Source of the DNA: Klebsiella sp. RIT-PI-d
GTDB taxonomy: Bacteria; Pseudomonadota; Gammaproteobacteria; Enterobacterales; Enterobacteriaceae
Assembly: GCF_001187865.1 (NCBI RefSeq)
Contig: NZ_LGIT01000009.1
Location: forward strand, 1,550,001 to 1,614,000
Reading direction: 5' to 3'
Length of the DNA stretch: 64,000 bases
Positions within the stretch are counted from its first letter, which is position 1. Every line of letters starts with the position of its first letter. The notes below the pieces were generated by a model. That model was not told the origin of the DNA and did no database searches. It worked only from the letters and a program-made list of their open reading frames with translations. This document shows, piece by piece, positions 20,194-28,418 of this stretch. Position numbers and translations under genes: made by a program.

Positions 20194-21537
20194 ATGATTA
20201 CCCTTGAGTTCATAGTCATTATTCTTTGCCTGCTGGTCGGCACGCGTTTTGGTGGGATGGGACTGGGTTTAATTAGCGGGATTGGCCTTTTTATCCTGAC
20301 ATTTGTTTTTGGCCTGCAGCCGGGTAAACCGCCGGTTGACGTTATGCTGACCATCCTTGCGGTGATCGGCTGCGCCGCCACGCTGCAAACGGCGGGTGGG
20401 CTTAACGTCATGATGCAATTTGCGGAGCGTTTGCTGCGTAAACATCCCCAGCATATTACTCTGCTGGCCCCCTTCACCACCTGGTCGCTGACGTTTTTAT
20501 GCGGCACTGGACACGTGGTTTACACCATGTTTCCCATTATTGCGGACATCGCGTTAAAAAAGGGGATTCGTCCTGAGCGCCCAATGGCGGTAGCATCAAT
20601 TGCATCGCAAATGGCCATTACCGCTTCGCCGGTCTCGGTAGCGGTGGTTTCCCTGGTGTCTATCATTGGCGCGCATCACGGTGTAGGTCAGGCATGGGGC
20701 ATTCTGCAAATCCTCGCTATCTCAGTACCCGCTTCGCTGTTTGGCGTGGCGATTGCTGCCCTGTGGAGCCTTCGTCGCGGTAAAAACCTTGAAGATGATG
20801 AAGAATTCCAGAAGAAGCTGAAAGATCCGAAGCAACGCGAGTTTATTTACGGCAGTAGCGATACCCTGATGGATCAGCAGTTCGCCCCCCAGGCATACTG
20901 GTCTACCTGGATTTTTTTCACCGGCATTCTTGTCGTCGTGGTTCTGGGCGCGATCCCCGGCCTGCGTCCGTCATTTGACCTGAAAGGAACGCTGACCCCG
21001 CTGTCAATGAACCTGACTATCCAGATGATGATGCTGATCGCCGGGGCCATTATGCTGATGGTGTGCAACGTAAATGCCACCACCATTTCCAACGGCGCGG
21101 TGTTTAAGGCAGGGATGGTAGCGATTTTCTCGGTCTTTGGCGTGGCGTGGATGAGCGACACTTTCTTCCAGGCTCACCTGACGGAGTTAAAAATGGCGCT
21201 TGAGGGAGTCGTTAAGACGCATCCGTGGACCTATGCGATTGTGCTTTTTCTGGTATCAAAACTGGTGAACAGTCAGGCGGCTGCGCTAACCGCGGTGGCT
21301 CCGATGGGGCTAATGCTGGGCGTAGAGCCGAAAATGCTGGTTGCTTTCTTCCCGGCATCTTACGGCTACTTTGTGCTACCCACCTACCCAAGCGATCTCG
21401 CCTGTATTGGATTTGACCGCTCGGGTACGACGCGAATTGGTAAATTCATCATCAACCACAGCTTTATTCTGCCGGGATTAATCGGCGTCAGCTGTGCCTG
21501 TGCCGCAAGCTATCTGCTGGTGCAGACTTTCTTCTGA
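20194..21537 (+). CDS. DcuA/DcuB-type C4-dicarboxylate carrier
   Basis: A 447-residue polytopic membrane protein. It matches the DcuA/DcuB family over its whole length: HLQPGKPPVDV-like GLQPGKPPVDVMLTILAVIG, TLQTAGGLNVM, LCGTGHVVYTMFPII, SPVSVAVVSLVSI and the C-terminal YGYFVLPTYPSDLACIGFDR. These carriers exchange fumarate, malate, aspartate and succinate, mostly without oxygen. It is not the standard dcuB, which lies next to fumB elsewhere in E. coli, so this is probably an extra paralogue. AAGGTG precedes the ATG. I see no full FNR box. Confidence 0.88.
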   Translation: MITLEFIVIILCLLVGTRFGGMGLGLISGIGLFILTFVFGLQPGKPPVDVMLTILAVIGCAATLQTAGGLNVMMQFAERLLRKHPQHITLLAPFTTWSLTFLCGTGHVVYTMFPIIADIALKKGIRPERPMAVASIASQMAITASPVSVAVVSLVSIIGAHHGVGQAWGILQILAISVPASLFGVAIAALWSLRRGKNLEDDEEFQKKLKDPKQREFIYGSSDTLMDQQFAPQAYWSTWIFFTGILVVVVLGAIPGLRPSFDLKGTLTPLSMNLTIQMMMLIAGAIMLMVCNVNATTISNGAVFKAGMVAIFSVFGVAWMSDTFFQAHLTELKMALEGVVKTHPWTYAIVLFLVSKLVNSQAAALTAVAPMGLMLGVEPKMLVAFFPASYGYFVLPTYPSDLACIGFDRSGTTRIGKFIINHSFILPGLIGVSCACAASYLLVQTFF

Positions 21538-21555
21538 TATCCTTTATGCATTGAT

Positions 21556-21579
21556 GGCCTGGCAATACGCTGCCGGGCC
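21556..21579 (+). terminator. Hairpin between the Dcu-type gene and yecJ
   Basis: Arms GGCCTGGCA and TGCCGGGCC pair over 9 bases with one T-G pair around ATACGC. It lies between two convergent genes and lacks a T tract on the plus strand, so it is a weak or Rho-assisted terminator, or a degenerate REP element. Confidence 0.45.
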
Positions 21580-21583
21580 TGTC

Positions 21584-21835
21584 TCAATGTGCTTCATCCT
21601 GCGGCGTAAATTTCATCTCAATCAGCGCGATGGCTTTTTGAATACCCCGCAACGTCACCGGATCGGCGGCGGCAGGGTGGCTGGTGAAATCAATCGCTTT
21701 TAGCTGGGCGGACATCTTTTCACGCACCTCTGCCGGAGCGATAATTTCGATGACATCAAGAATTTGTTTAATGACCAGCTGGCAGGCTACGATATCAGAG
21801 ACCAGTTCCTGGTCGGCACTCAGATTATTGGACAT
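21584..21835 (-). CDS. yecJ: YecJ, DUF2766 small protein
   Basis: An 83-residue protein of unknown function, the same length as E. coli YecJ and close to it along its length ([47 protein letters not shown]). It is predicted helical and soluble with no known catalytic motif. It lies just downstream of azuC in the same direction, as in E. coli, but the azuCR terminator separates them. Confidence 0.92.
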   Translation of the reverse strand: MSNNLSADQELVSDIVACQLVIKQILDVIEIIAPAEVREKMSAQLKAIDFTSHPAAADPVTLRGIQKAIALIEMKFTPQDEAH

Positions 21836-21905
21836 ATTGCGCTCCTTATTTAAGGGACGTAATAGTACCTTACAGGTCCGGAAATGTCAGAGGGGAAATC
21901 AGGAC

Positions 21906-21936
21906 ATAAAAAAACCTGCCGCGGCAGGTTTTTTTA
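21906..21936. terminator. Bidirectional terminator of azuCR
   Basis: AACCTGCC and GGCAGGTT form an 8-base stem around a GC step and are flanked by A/T runs on both sides, so either strand gives a hairpin followed by T residues. On the minus strand it begins at the azuC stop and defines the 3' end of the azuCR RNA. Confidence 0.85.
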
Positions 21937-22020
21937 TCAGAACATAGCGCCAGGCGGTACGTCTTTGAAGGTTTTGCAGTAGTTTTCAAACATGCTTTTC
22001 AGAATTTTGCGAAATTTCAT
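21937..22020 (-). CDS. azuC: Small protein AzuC
   Basis: A 27-residue peptide beginning MKFRKILKSMFENYCK and ending DVPPGAMF, nearly identical to the 28-residue E. coli AzuC except that the last arginine is missing. In E. coli AzuC is membrane-associated and stimulates the glycerol-3-phosphate dehydrogenase GlpD. The ribosome site CCGGAG lies 8 bases before the ATG. It is carried on the azuCR RNA. Confidence 0.9.
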   Translation of the reverse strand: MKFRKILKSMFENYCKTFKDVPPGAMF

Positions 22021-22066
22021 TGATAGACTCCGGTTTTTGTTATGCAGGTGTTACTTTCTGATACCT

Positions 22067-22116
22067 ATAATATGACCTGCGTCACAAAAATCAACTACAA
22101 CGTGATAAAAATCACA
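22067..22116 (-). promoter_or_regulatory. azuC promoter with two CRP sites
   Basis: On the minus strand TTGATT (22089-22094) and TATTAT (22067-22072) are 16 bases apart. TGTGATTTTTATCACG at 22101-22116 is a strong CRP site centred near -48. A second, weaker site TGTGACGCAGGTCATA at 22071-22086 covers the promoter spacer and -10. That overlap predicts repression by CRP-cAMP, which agrees with the glucose-induced behaviour known for E. coli azuC. Confidence 0.68.
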
Positions 22117-22219
22117 TAAATTTTATCGGAATCGGTAAAATTTTAAAAAAAAGTTGTGCTTAAACGGTAAGTTAACGCCGCAGCGCAGCATTATTTATTT
22201 TAAGGGTGGCAGGTATACG

Positions 22220-23641
22220 ATGAGTGGATCTCTTACCGACAGGGAAAAACGTGGCTTATCCCCCGCTGCGCTGCTGGTGGCTGGCGCATTTTTTATGGAG
22301 TTCCTTGATGGCACGGTAATCGCAACCGCCCTGCCTGATATGGGGAAATCATTCGGCGTAGACGCGGTTGATCTGAATATTGGTATCAGCGCCTATCTTA
22401 TCACCCTGGCCGTATTGATCCCCGCCAGCGGCTGGATTGCCGATCGCTTTGGCGCACGCAAGGTGTTCACTGTGGCGCTGGCTATCTTCACGCTGGCATC
22501 GGTATTATGTGGACTGGCGACCAGCGTAGAGAGCTTTGTCGCCATGCGCATTTTTCAGGGCGCAGGCGGGGCGCTAATGGTGCCGGTCGGTCGCCTGGCA
22601 GTGCTGCGCACCACCCCAAAACACCAGTTAATCACCGCTATCGCCACCCTGACCTGGCCTGCGCTGGTTGCGCCGATTATTGGCCCGCCGCTGGGAGGCT
22701 TTATCACCAGCTATGCGGACTGGCGCTGGATCTTCTTTATTAATCTGCCAATTGGCCTGCTCGCCATTTTCCTTTCGCTGCGGATTATTCCTGACATTCG
22801 CGATGATGAACGACGGCCTTTCGATATGCCGGGCTTTCTCGCCACCTCAATTGCGATGGTCAGCCTTGTTTACGCTATGGAGGCGCTGGGTGCAGAACAT
22901 ATTCAGACCGAAATCATCATTGCCCTGTTGGTACCAGGCGCGCTAGCGTCTTTTTATGCGCTGCGCCATTTTCGGCGTGCCGCATGGCCGATGATCCGCC
23001 TCGATGCGTTGCAGATCCCGACCTTTCGCGTCACGATGTATGGCGGCTCGCTTTTTCGCTCTTCTATCAGCACCGTTCCTTTTCTATTACCGCTGCTTTT
23101 CCAGGTCGGATTTGGCATGGACCCCTTTCATGCCGGGTCGCTGGTGCTGGCCGTGTTTGTCGGCAACCTGACAATAAAACCGGCAACCACGCCGCTGATC
23201 CGCTGGCTCGGGTTTCGTCGTCTGCTGCTGCTTAACGGCATACTGAATGTGCTGGCTTTGCTTGCCTGCGCCTTTTTAACCCCAGATACCCCCATCTGGT
23301 TGGTTCTGCTAATCCTGTATCTTGGCGGCGTTTTCCGTTCGATACAGTTTACCGGCATCAGCACGCTGGCTTTTGCTGATGTGCCCTCCAGCCAGATGAG
23401 CTATGCAAATACGCTTTTTAGTACCGCCACGCAGCTGGCTGTAGGGCTGGGCATCACGCTCGGCGCGATTGGTATTCGCCTGGGTGAACGCGTCAGCGAC
23501 TGGCTGGCGCTCTCGGCAGTGCCGGGTATCAGTTTCCGGCTGGCATTTGTCTTTATCGCTCTGATTTGTCTGGCAGGCATGGTTGATACGTTGAGGCTAA
23601 CGCGTGAGGCGGGGAGTTCGGTTTCGAAGAAAGGAAATTAA
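22220..23641 (+). CDS. MFS transporter, DHA2-type drug exporter family
   Basis: A 473-residue membrane protein with about 12-14 hydrophobic segments. ATG 22220 gives MSGSLTDREKRGLSPAALLV, with AGG upstream. DHA2 family marks are EFLDGTVIATALPDMGKSFG in the first segment, motif A GWIADRFGARKVF and APIIGPPLGGFI followed by WRWIFFINLPIGL. These proteins usually use the proton gradient to expel hydrophobic or cationic compounds; the substrate here is unknown. E. coli K-12 lacks it at this site. It is convergent with the RpiB-like gene. Confidence 0.85.
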   Translation: MSGSLTDREKRGLSPAALLVAGAFFMEFLDGTVIATALPDMGKSFGVDAVDLNIGISAYLITLAVLIPASGWIADRFGARKVFTVALAIFTLASVLCGLATSVESFVAMRIFQGAGGALMVPVGRLAVLRTTPKHQLITAIATLTWPALVAPIIGPPLGGFITSYADWRWIFFINLPIGLLAIFLSLRIIPDIRDDERRPFDMPGFLATSIAMVSLVYAMEALGAEHIQTEIIIALLVPGALASFYALRHFRRAAWPMIRLDALQIPTFRVTMYGGSLFRSSISTVPFLLPLLFQVGFGMDPFHAGSLVLAVFVGNLTIKPATTPLIRWLGFRRLLLLNGILNVLALLACAFLTPDTPIWLVLLILYLGGVFRSIQFTGISTLAFADVPSSQMSYANTLFSTATQLAVGLGITLGAIGIRLGERVSDWLALSAVPGISFRLAFVFIALICLAGMVDTLRLTREAGSSVSKKGN

Positions 23642-23643
23642 TA

Positions 23644-23663
23644 AGGCCAGCTGAAGCTGGCCT
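23644..23663. terminator. Hairpin between convergent MFS and RpiB-like genes
   Basis: AGGCCAGC and GCTGGCCT pair perfectly around TGAA, directly after the MFS stop codon. A second hairpin (GCGCAG / CTGCGC, 23680-23700) lies just before the end of the convergent RpiB-like gene. Neither has a long T tract. Confidence 0.5.
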
Positions 23664-23716
23664 CAGGGTATTGAATAACGCGCAGTGCAGTACCCTGCGC
23701 AGAATAGCTTACCGGC

Positions 23717-24355
23717 TTAACCAATAATCCCGCGTACGAACGCTTCAATCTCTTTGTTCTGGCAGTTTTCAAAGAAGCACTGCTGGAAACGTGGGCCGGA
23801 AACCGCCGTTTTAACCAGTTCCGGATCGATAGCGCGCAGAGTATCCAGATAATTTTCTTTCACCACGGCAGCTTTGACCTGGTTCAGAATGCCTGCGTTA
23901 CGGACCTGCGGCTCTTTACGCTCCGGCGGATAGCCTTCTCCGGTACGCCCGGTAAACGCTTTTTCGAAAATAAAGCGTACGTTCAGTTCAGCACCCCAGC
24001 CAAAACCTTTGGCGAAAGGCAGCGCCAGCGCGTTACCGTTGTTGATTTGTGCGAACAGGAACGCATCAGCAGGATCGATACAGTAACCGCAAACCACACC
24101 CGGATGAATATTCAGGGACATCAGCGCGCCCTGCCCGGTGCCACAACCGGTAACCACGAAATCAACGGCTTTTGCATTAAGCAGGATACTGGCCATGATG
24201 CCCAGATGGATATAGGTCAGATGATGGTCGTTCTCATCGCTCATTCCGACGTTATAAACCGGGAAATTTTTCTCGTCGGCAACAGCGTTTAATTCATTGA
24301 GGATGACGGCGTTTTTGCTCGCCTGGCTGTTTTCCATCATCAGTGCAATTTTCAT
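23717..24355 (-). CDS. RpiB/LacA/LacB family sugar-phosphate isomerase
   Basis: A 212-residue protein. Residues about 1-145 match the RpiB fold: KIALMMENSQASKN, the anion-binding VVTGCGTGQGALMSLN with its cysteine, and CGYCIDPADAFLFAQINNGN. A C-terminal extension of about 65 residues (after EGYPPERKEP) is not in E. coli RpiB and fits the longer subfamily with an added helical domain. It probably converts an aldose/ketose phosphate, but the sugar is unknown and no kinase or sugar operon sits beside it. It is not in E. coli K-12 at this position. Confidence 0.85.
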   Translation of the reverse strand: MKIALMMENSQASKNAVILNELNAVADEKNFPVYNVGMSDENDHHLTYIHLGIMASILLNAKAVDFVVTGCGTGQGALMSLNIHPGVVCGYCIDPADAFLFAQINNGNALALPFAKGFGWGAELNVRFIFEKAFTGRTGEGYPPERKEPQVRNAGILNQVKAAVVKENYLDTLRAIDPELVKTAVSGPRFQQCFFENCQNKEIEAFVRGIIG

Positions 24356-24577
24356 TGGTTCTCTCCTGAGTGCTGCGCGAGTCGCCCCGCGTGGATGTCA
24401 TATGCTCTAAACTCTACTCGCAGATAAACATACTTTCAAATTTAATGAAAAATTGTTTTAAAATTCACAGACGACATCACATTTTTCTCATCTGCGCTTT
24501 ACCACGCCTGATTTTGACTTATTCAAAAAATTTCTATTCGCCAGCTTAAGGGTTGGTTAGACTTTAAATTCAACAAA

Positions 24578-26788
24578 ATGATAACAAGGACTCTCCGAGT
24601 GGATCAGCACAGCCCGCCTTTGCGACATATTCTGTTTCCCGGAACCTGGTTATTTCTGGCGCTGCTGTGCATCGGGCCGCTTTTTGCAGCCGTTCCGACT
24701 CCGCCCGCCGCCGCACAGGAGATCATCCCAGTGTGGATTTATGATGCTCCAAGCTACGAGTTTTGGCGCGATAGTCAGGGCAATTACCGTGGGTTTTATC
24801 CGCAACTTATTCAGGCTATCAATGATAAATATCATTACCAGCTGCAAATTCGTCCTGTCGGCGGGAATCAAATCAGTCAGGATTTTAATCACGACCGTTA
24901 CGGTCTGTATGCCGGAGTGATCCGCACTGAAGCCCGGGCGCGCACTAAAATTCTGTCTGCCCGCCTGTTTGACAACGAAGTGCTGGCTGCCAGCCTGAGT
25001 CGTACCGTGACATCTGCCAACGAGCTGAACCAGACGAGAGTGGTGTTTCGCCGCAACGACGCTACCTGGGATCAGGTCCATATTCGCTATCCCGATCTGC
25101 ATTTTAGCCAGCTGCAGTTTGTTACCACCAGCGAAGACGCGTTTCGCCTGCTGAGTGAGAATAAGGCCGATTTTTATATTAATGACGCCACTGAAATGGA
25201 CGATACGCTACGTTATTACACCATCTCGCGTCCCTTCCCGGATTTACGTATTGCTGCAGTACTGGCATTCAGTCCTGAACTGCGCGGTCTGCGCAATAAT
25301 ATCAATCAGCTTATCAGTGAATGGCAACGTAACGGGAAACTTAAACAGCTCGAAGATCAAACGCGGCGCGATTTTTTACTCAGTCGAATCGTACTCAGTG
25401 CTGACGAAAAGCAGTGGCTTGCAAAAAATAAACTGACCGTCTGGCTGCCGAAAAGTGAAAATTTTGCGCCTTTAATCTGGAAAGATGCGCAGGGATATCA
25501 TGGCTCAGTGGTTGACATGATCAACGATATACGCGATTTACTGCACGTTGAGGTCGATGTTCACTACGTTGATAATTACGTCCAGCACATGCAGCAGCAG
25601 CAGTGGCCGATTCGCCTGGTCAATTTGTTTAACGCGAATGACAATCGTCAGTCTGACGGTATGATCGGCCCGGTGATGGCCTGGCATAATGTCTATTACA
25701 ACCGTATCGGGCAGCCCTTCTTATGGGATGAAGAACAGATTCGTCACCAGCGTGTGGGGGTGTTGCGCGGCTCATTCTCGGCACTCTATCTCAGACAGCG
25801 CTTTGGTAATGAAATTTTTATTGTTAATGCGGCTTCCGTCGAAGAGTTACTGGATGCCATAGAAAATCACCGAATAGATTATATCCTTGGCGACCTCAGC
25901 TCGCTGGAGCTTTCACTGCGCGGTAATGAACTTTTTCGCGGCGTGCTTAAAGTGGCCGGTCTGACACGTAATAACTATGAGATTGGACCGTGGGTCGATC
26001 CTGTTCATCCCATGCAGCATTTACTGGCGCAGATCCACCGTATCTCCAGTTTTCGCAGTCAGATTGAACGGCATGTAGAGCCAGCCCTGATGCCGGAACT
26101 GACGAAAAACACCTTCAAAATGATCAGTATCGTACTGTTAATTACTGCGCTATTCAGCCTGTGTCTGCTTATTATGATGTGGCGGCAGATGAAACAAAAC
26201 CGGGCGGTTAACCGCAGTATTGTGGAGGCGATGGAAAAGGTCAATCGTGCTCATGATGATGAAACCGGCAGCCATATTCATCGTGTTGCGCAGTATTGCG
26301 CCCTGATGGCGCGGGAGTTGAAGTTACCAAAGCGGACAGTACGTGAAATCGGCCATTTTGCCTCCCTGCACGACGTCGGGAAAATCGCCGTCCCGGAACG
26401 GATTCTGCGTAAGCAAGGACCGCTCTCAACGGAAGAGTTTAGCGAAATGAAACTGCATACGCTGAAAGGCTGGCGCATTATTCAGGGACTGGCCCTGGGG
26501 CCAGTTGCTGAAAACATCATCCATTTCCACCATGAGAAGTGGGACGGCAGCGGCTATCCCGAAGGTCTTCGCGGCGAACAAATCCCCATTGAGGCACGTA
26601 TTCTGGCACTGGCGGATGTTTATGATGCGCTGCGGCAAAAACGCGTTTATAAGCCGGGCTACTCTCACGAACGCGCGTGCGAAATGATATTTCAGGGTGC
26701 CGGTCATCATTTCGACCCACAACTGGTCGCCTTATTTCGTCAACAGCATACCCGCTTCCAGGCAATTTTTGATAGTCAGGCCGATTGA
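24578..26788 (+). CDS. Membrane receptor with two periplasmic solute-binding domains and HD-GYP phosphodiesterase domain
   Basis: A 736-residue protein. An N-terminal membrane/signal segment (about 22-46) leads to two SBP_bac_3 type periplasmic domains (about 50-265 and 280-505) arranged as in BvgS/EvgS sensors. One membrane helix follows (about 515-535), then a cytoplasmic HD-GYP domain. Catalytic signatures are intact: DETGSHIHRV, HDVGK with His598-Asp599, and HHEKWDGSGYP ending at residue 661, followed by RGEQIP and LADVYDAL. HD-GYP proteins hydrolyse cyclic di-GMP. E. coli K-12 has none. The ligand is unknown; an amino acid or a related small molecule is typical of the domain. Confidence 0.88.
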   Translation: MITRTLRVDQHSPPLRHILFPGTWLFLALLCIGPLFAAVPTPPAAAQEIIPVWIYDAPSYEFWRDSQGNYRGFYPQLIQAINDKYHYQLQIRPVGGNQISQDFNHDRYGLYAGVIRTEARARTKILSARLFDNEVLAASLSRTVTSANELNQTRVVFRRNDATWDQVHIRYPDLHFSQLQFVTTSEDAFRLLSENKADFYINDATEMDDTLRYYTISRPFPDLRIAAVLAFSPELRGLRNNINQLISEWQRNGKLKQLEDQTRRDFLLSRIVLSADEKQWLAKNKLTVWLPKSENFAPLIWKDAQGYHGSVVDMINDIRDLLHVEVDVHYVDNYVQHMQQQQWPIRLVNLFNANDNRQSDGMIGPVMAWHNVYYNRIGQPFLWDEEQIRHQRVGVLRGSFSALYLRQRFGNEIFIVNAASVEELLDAIENHRIDYILGDLSSLELSLRGNELFRGVLKVAGLTRNNYEIGPWVDPVHPMQHLLAQIHRISSFRSQIERHVEPALMPELTKNTFKMISIVLLITALFSLCLLIMMWRQMKQNRAVNRSIVEAMEKVNRAHDDETGSHIHRVAQYCALMARELKLPKRTVREIGHFASLHDVGKIAVPERILRKQGPLSTEEFSEMKLHTLKGWRIIQGLALGPVAENIIHFHHEKWDGSGYPEGLRGEQIPIEARILALADVYDALRQKRVYKPGYSHERACEMIFQGAGHHFDPQLVALFRQQHTRFQAIFDSQAD

Positions 26789-26894
26789 TGGCCGCCGTTG
26801 GCACAACTAGGCGTAAATCCGCTGGTTATTCCGCGGATTGTCGCTGAGTACCCGCGTTAGGATAGGCGGACTCCCTCTTAAGCAGAACCGCGTA

Positions 26895-27233
26895 ATGAAT
26901 AAAGCCGTCTTTATCTTTTCCCTGCTGACGCTTGCGGGCTGTTCGGTAAACCGACAGGCTGACGTCAGCGCCGTTGATACGACTACCGGCATTGTGCGTT
27001 TAACCTACGGACAGGCCATGCTTCAGTCCGCGACCACCGATCTCTATCTTGCTCAGGGAACGGCAACGCGCCAGTGCCAGCAGGCCGGATACGCTACGGC
27101 TGTTGCTTATGGCCAGCCCATTACGACCTGTACCATTACCAGCGGTTCGTTGTGCCTGAATGAAAAAGTCACGTTGCAGTACCTCTGCCGGGGTGTCGCC
27201 ATCACGCAAAATTCCGTTGTCAGCTACTGGTAA
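26895..27233 (+). CDS. yecR: YecR-like lipoprotein
   Basis: A 112-residue lipoprotein. ATG 26895 gives MNKAVFIFSLLTLAGC with a classic lipobox LAGC, so the mature protein starts at Cys16 and is probably outer-membrane anchored. The rest (LCLNEKVTLQYLCRG) matches E. coli YecR, a gene of the FlhDC/FliA regulon with no known function. The ribosome site is poor. It follows the HD-GYP gene by 106 bases on the same strand. Confidence 0.87.
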   Translation: MNKAVFIFSLLTLAGCSVNRQADVSAVDTTTGIVRLTYGQAMLQSATTDLYLAQGTATRQCQQAGYATAVAYGQPITTCTITSGSLCLNEKVTLQYLCRGVAITQNSVVSYW

Positions 27234-27281
27234 TTCACCTGAACCCGGTCGCCAGGTATAAATAAAAATACCGTATTTTCA

Positions 27282-27309
27282 GGGCCTGTTATAGCAGGCC
27301 CTTATTTTT
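27282..27309 (+). terminator. Rho-independent terminator after yecR
   Basis: GGGCCTG and CAGGCCC form a perfect 7-base stem with loop TTATAG, followed by TTATTTTT. It ends yecR transcription before ftnA. Confidence 0.87.
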
Positions 27310-27449
27310 CGCAGCATATTAAATAACGCAAATGCGTATTATTCTTGCTCGCATTTTACTTATTTATTTTTTATTTAACCTTTTGCAAATAATTAAATAA
27401 CAAATTATAGTGGCGGCTTAATAATCCAGGGTGTATTACGGAGCTAATC

Positions 27450-27947
27450 ATGCTTAAAGCCGATATGATCGAAAAACTAAATGAACAAATGAACCTTGAG
27501 CTTTATTCTTCTCTGCTTTATCAGCAGATGAGCGCGTGGTGCAGCTACCACAGCTTCGAAGGTGCGGCCGCATTCCTGCGTCGCCATGCACAAGAAGAAA
27601 TGGGCCATATGCAGCGGTTATTTGACTATCTTGCCGACACCGGCAGCCTGCCGCACATTAATAATATTGCCTCTCCTTATGCTGAATATGAATCGCTGGA
27701 TCATCTGTTCCATGCCACATATGAACATGAACAGCTTATCAGCAGCAGGATTAACGAACTCGCCCATGCGGCAATGACCAGCCAGGATTACCCTACATTC
27801 AATTTCCTGCAATGGTATGTTGCTGAGCAGCATGAAGAAGAAAAACTGTTTAAATCGGTAATCGATAAATTATCGCTGGCGGGCAAAAGCGGTGAAGGTC
27901 TTTATATTATTGATAAAGAACTCTCCACCCTTGATGCACAAAACTAA
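27450..27947 (+). CDS. ftnA: Ferritin FtnA
   Basis: A 165-residue iron storage ferritin, the E. coli length, that forms a 24-mer shell and oxidises Fe(II). The ferroxidase ligands are present: Glu17 in [10 protein letters not shown], and Glu49, Glu50 and His53 in AQEEMGHM; later acidic residues lie in YEHEQ and [14 protein letters not shown] precedes the ATG. It contrasts with ftnB upstream, which lacks these ligands. Confidence 0.97.
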   Translation: MLKADMIEKLNEQMNLELYSSLLYQQMSAWCSYHSFEGAAAFLRRHAQEEMGHMQRLFDYLADTGSLPHINNIASPYAEYESLDHLFHATYEHEQLISSRINELAHAAMTSQDYPTFNFLQWYVAEQHEEEKLFKSVIDKLSLAGKSGEGLYIIDKELSTLDAQN

Positions 27948-27950
27948 TTG

Positions 27951-27978
27951 TCAGGGCCAGCATGAATGCTGGCCCTGA
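27951..27978. terminator. Bidirectional terminator between ftnA and yecH
   Basis: A perfect 13-base inverted repeat (TCAGGGCCAGCAT / ATGCTGGCCCTGA) with a two-base centre fills the gap between the convergent ftnA and yecH stops. It is followed by ATTAATG on the plus strand and by CAATTAGTTTT on the minus strand. Confidence 0.8.
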
Positions 27979-27979
27979 A

Positions 27980-28219
27980 TTAATGACGGCACATTTTACT
28001 TTCGTTGGTAGTAAATCCTTCCGGCAGCGCAATAAATTTGCCTTTTTGCTGTAAAAAAGCTACCAGCTCACCGGCCGTCAAATTCTTGGCCGAGCAGGTA
28101 TGAAACCGTGTAGTTTCTCCAAAACGGGTAATGATTGCGGCTTCAAGACTCCCCGCACTGTAGCGCTCGCCAGACTCAATCATCATATTGAGTACGTCGT
28201 GACCGTGGACTGATGGCAT
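27980..28219 (-). CDS. yecH: YecH, DUF2492 small protein
   Basis: A 79-residue protein, the same length as E. coli YecH. The start at 28217-28219 has GGAGAGG upstream and gives MPSVHGHDVLNMMIESGE; longer in-frame starts are not supported. Three cysteine/histidine spots (HGH, FHTCSA, KMCRH) suggest metal binding, but no function is known. It is convergent with ftnA and divergent from tyrP. Confidence 0.92.
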   Translation of the reverse strand: MPSVHGHDVLNMMIESGERYSAGSLEAAIITRFGETTRFHTCSAKNLTAGELVAFLQQKGKFIALPEGFTTNESKMCRH

Positions 28220-28308
28220 AACCTCTCCTGAAAAGATCCAGCATAATAAAAGCGAACGGGTACTGTTTTGCGCCAGGACAGGTTTCATCACTTGCCTGCC
28301 ACACCTAC

Positions 28309-28372
28309 CGTAAACATTTAAATACACAGCGTGTAACAGTGATTTGACGACCACCATGAATTAACATACTCT
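28309..28372 (+). promoter_or_regulatory. tyrP promoter with two TyrR boxes
   Basis: Two candidate TyrR boxes (TGTAAA-N6-TTTACA type) lie at 28309-28326 (CGTAAACATTTAAATACA, 9 of 12) and 28332-28349 (TGTAACAGTGATTTGACG). Their centres are 23 bases apart, as in the strong and weak boxes of E. coli tyrP. The second overlaps a -35 TTGACG (28344-28349), which is followed 17 bases later by TACTCT (28367-28372). This predicts repression with tyrosine and activation with phenylalanine, as in E. coli. Confidence 0.6.
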
Positions 28373-28418
28373 GCGCGGCATATTTAACCTTAGCAAACCG
28401 TATTTTGTAGAGGATTTT

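Larger units (their letters stand above)
21906..22060 (-). ncRNA. azuCR: AzuCR dual-function small RNA (IsrB)
   Basis: From the predicted start near 22060 to the terminator near 21906 this transcript is about 155 bases, similar to the E. coli AzuCR/IsrB RNA. That RNA both encodes AzuC and base-pairs with other mRNAs. The coding part is strongly conserved. Whether the base-pairing role is kept cannot be told here. Confidence 0.75.

Noticed and set aside
26761-26840. Two weak sigma28-like sequences upstream of yecR (GGCAATTT..GCCGATTG and TAAATCCG..GCGGATTG).
   Set aside because: Each matches only 9 or 10 of 16 consensus positions; E. coli yecR is flagellar-regulated, but I cannot choose a promoter from these.
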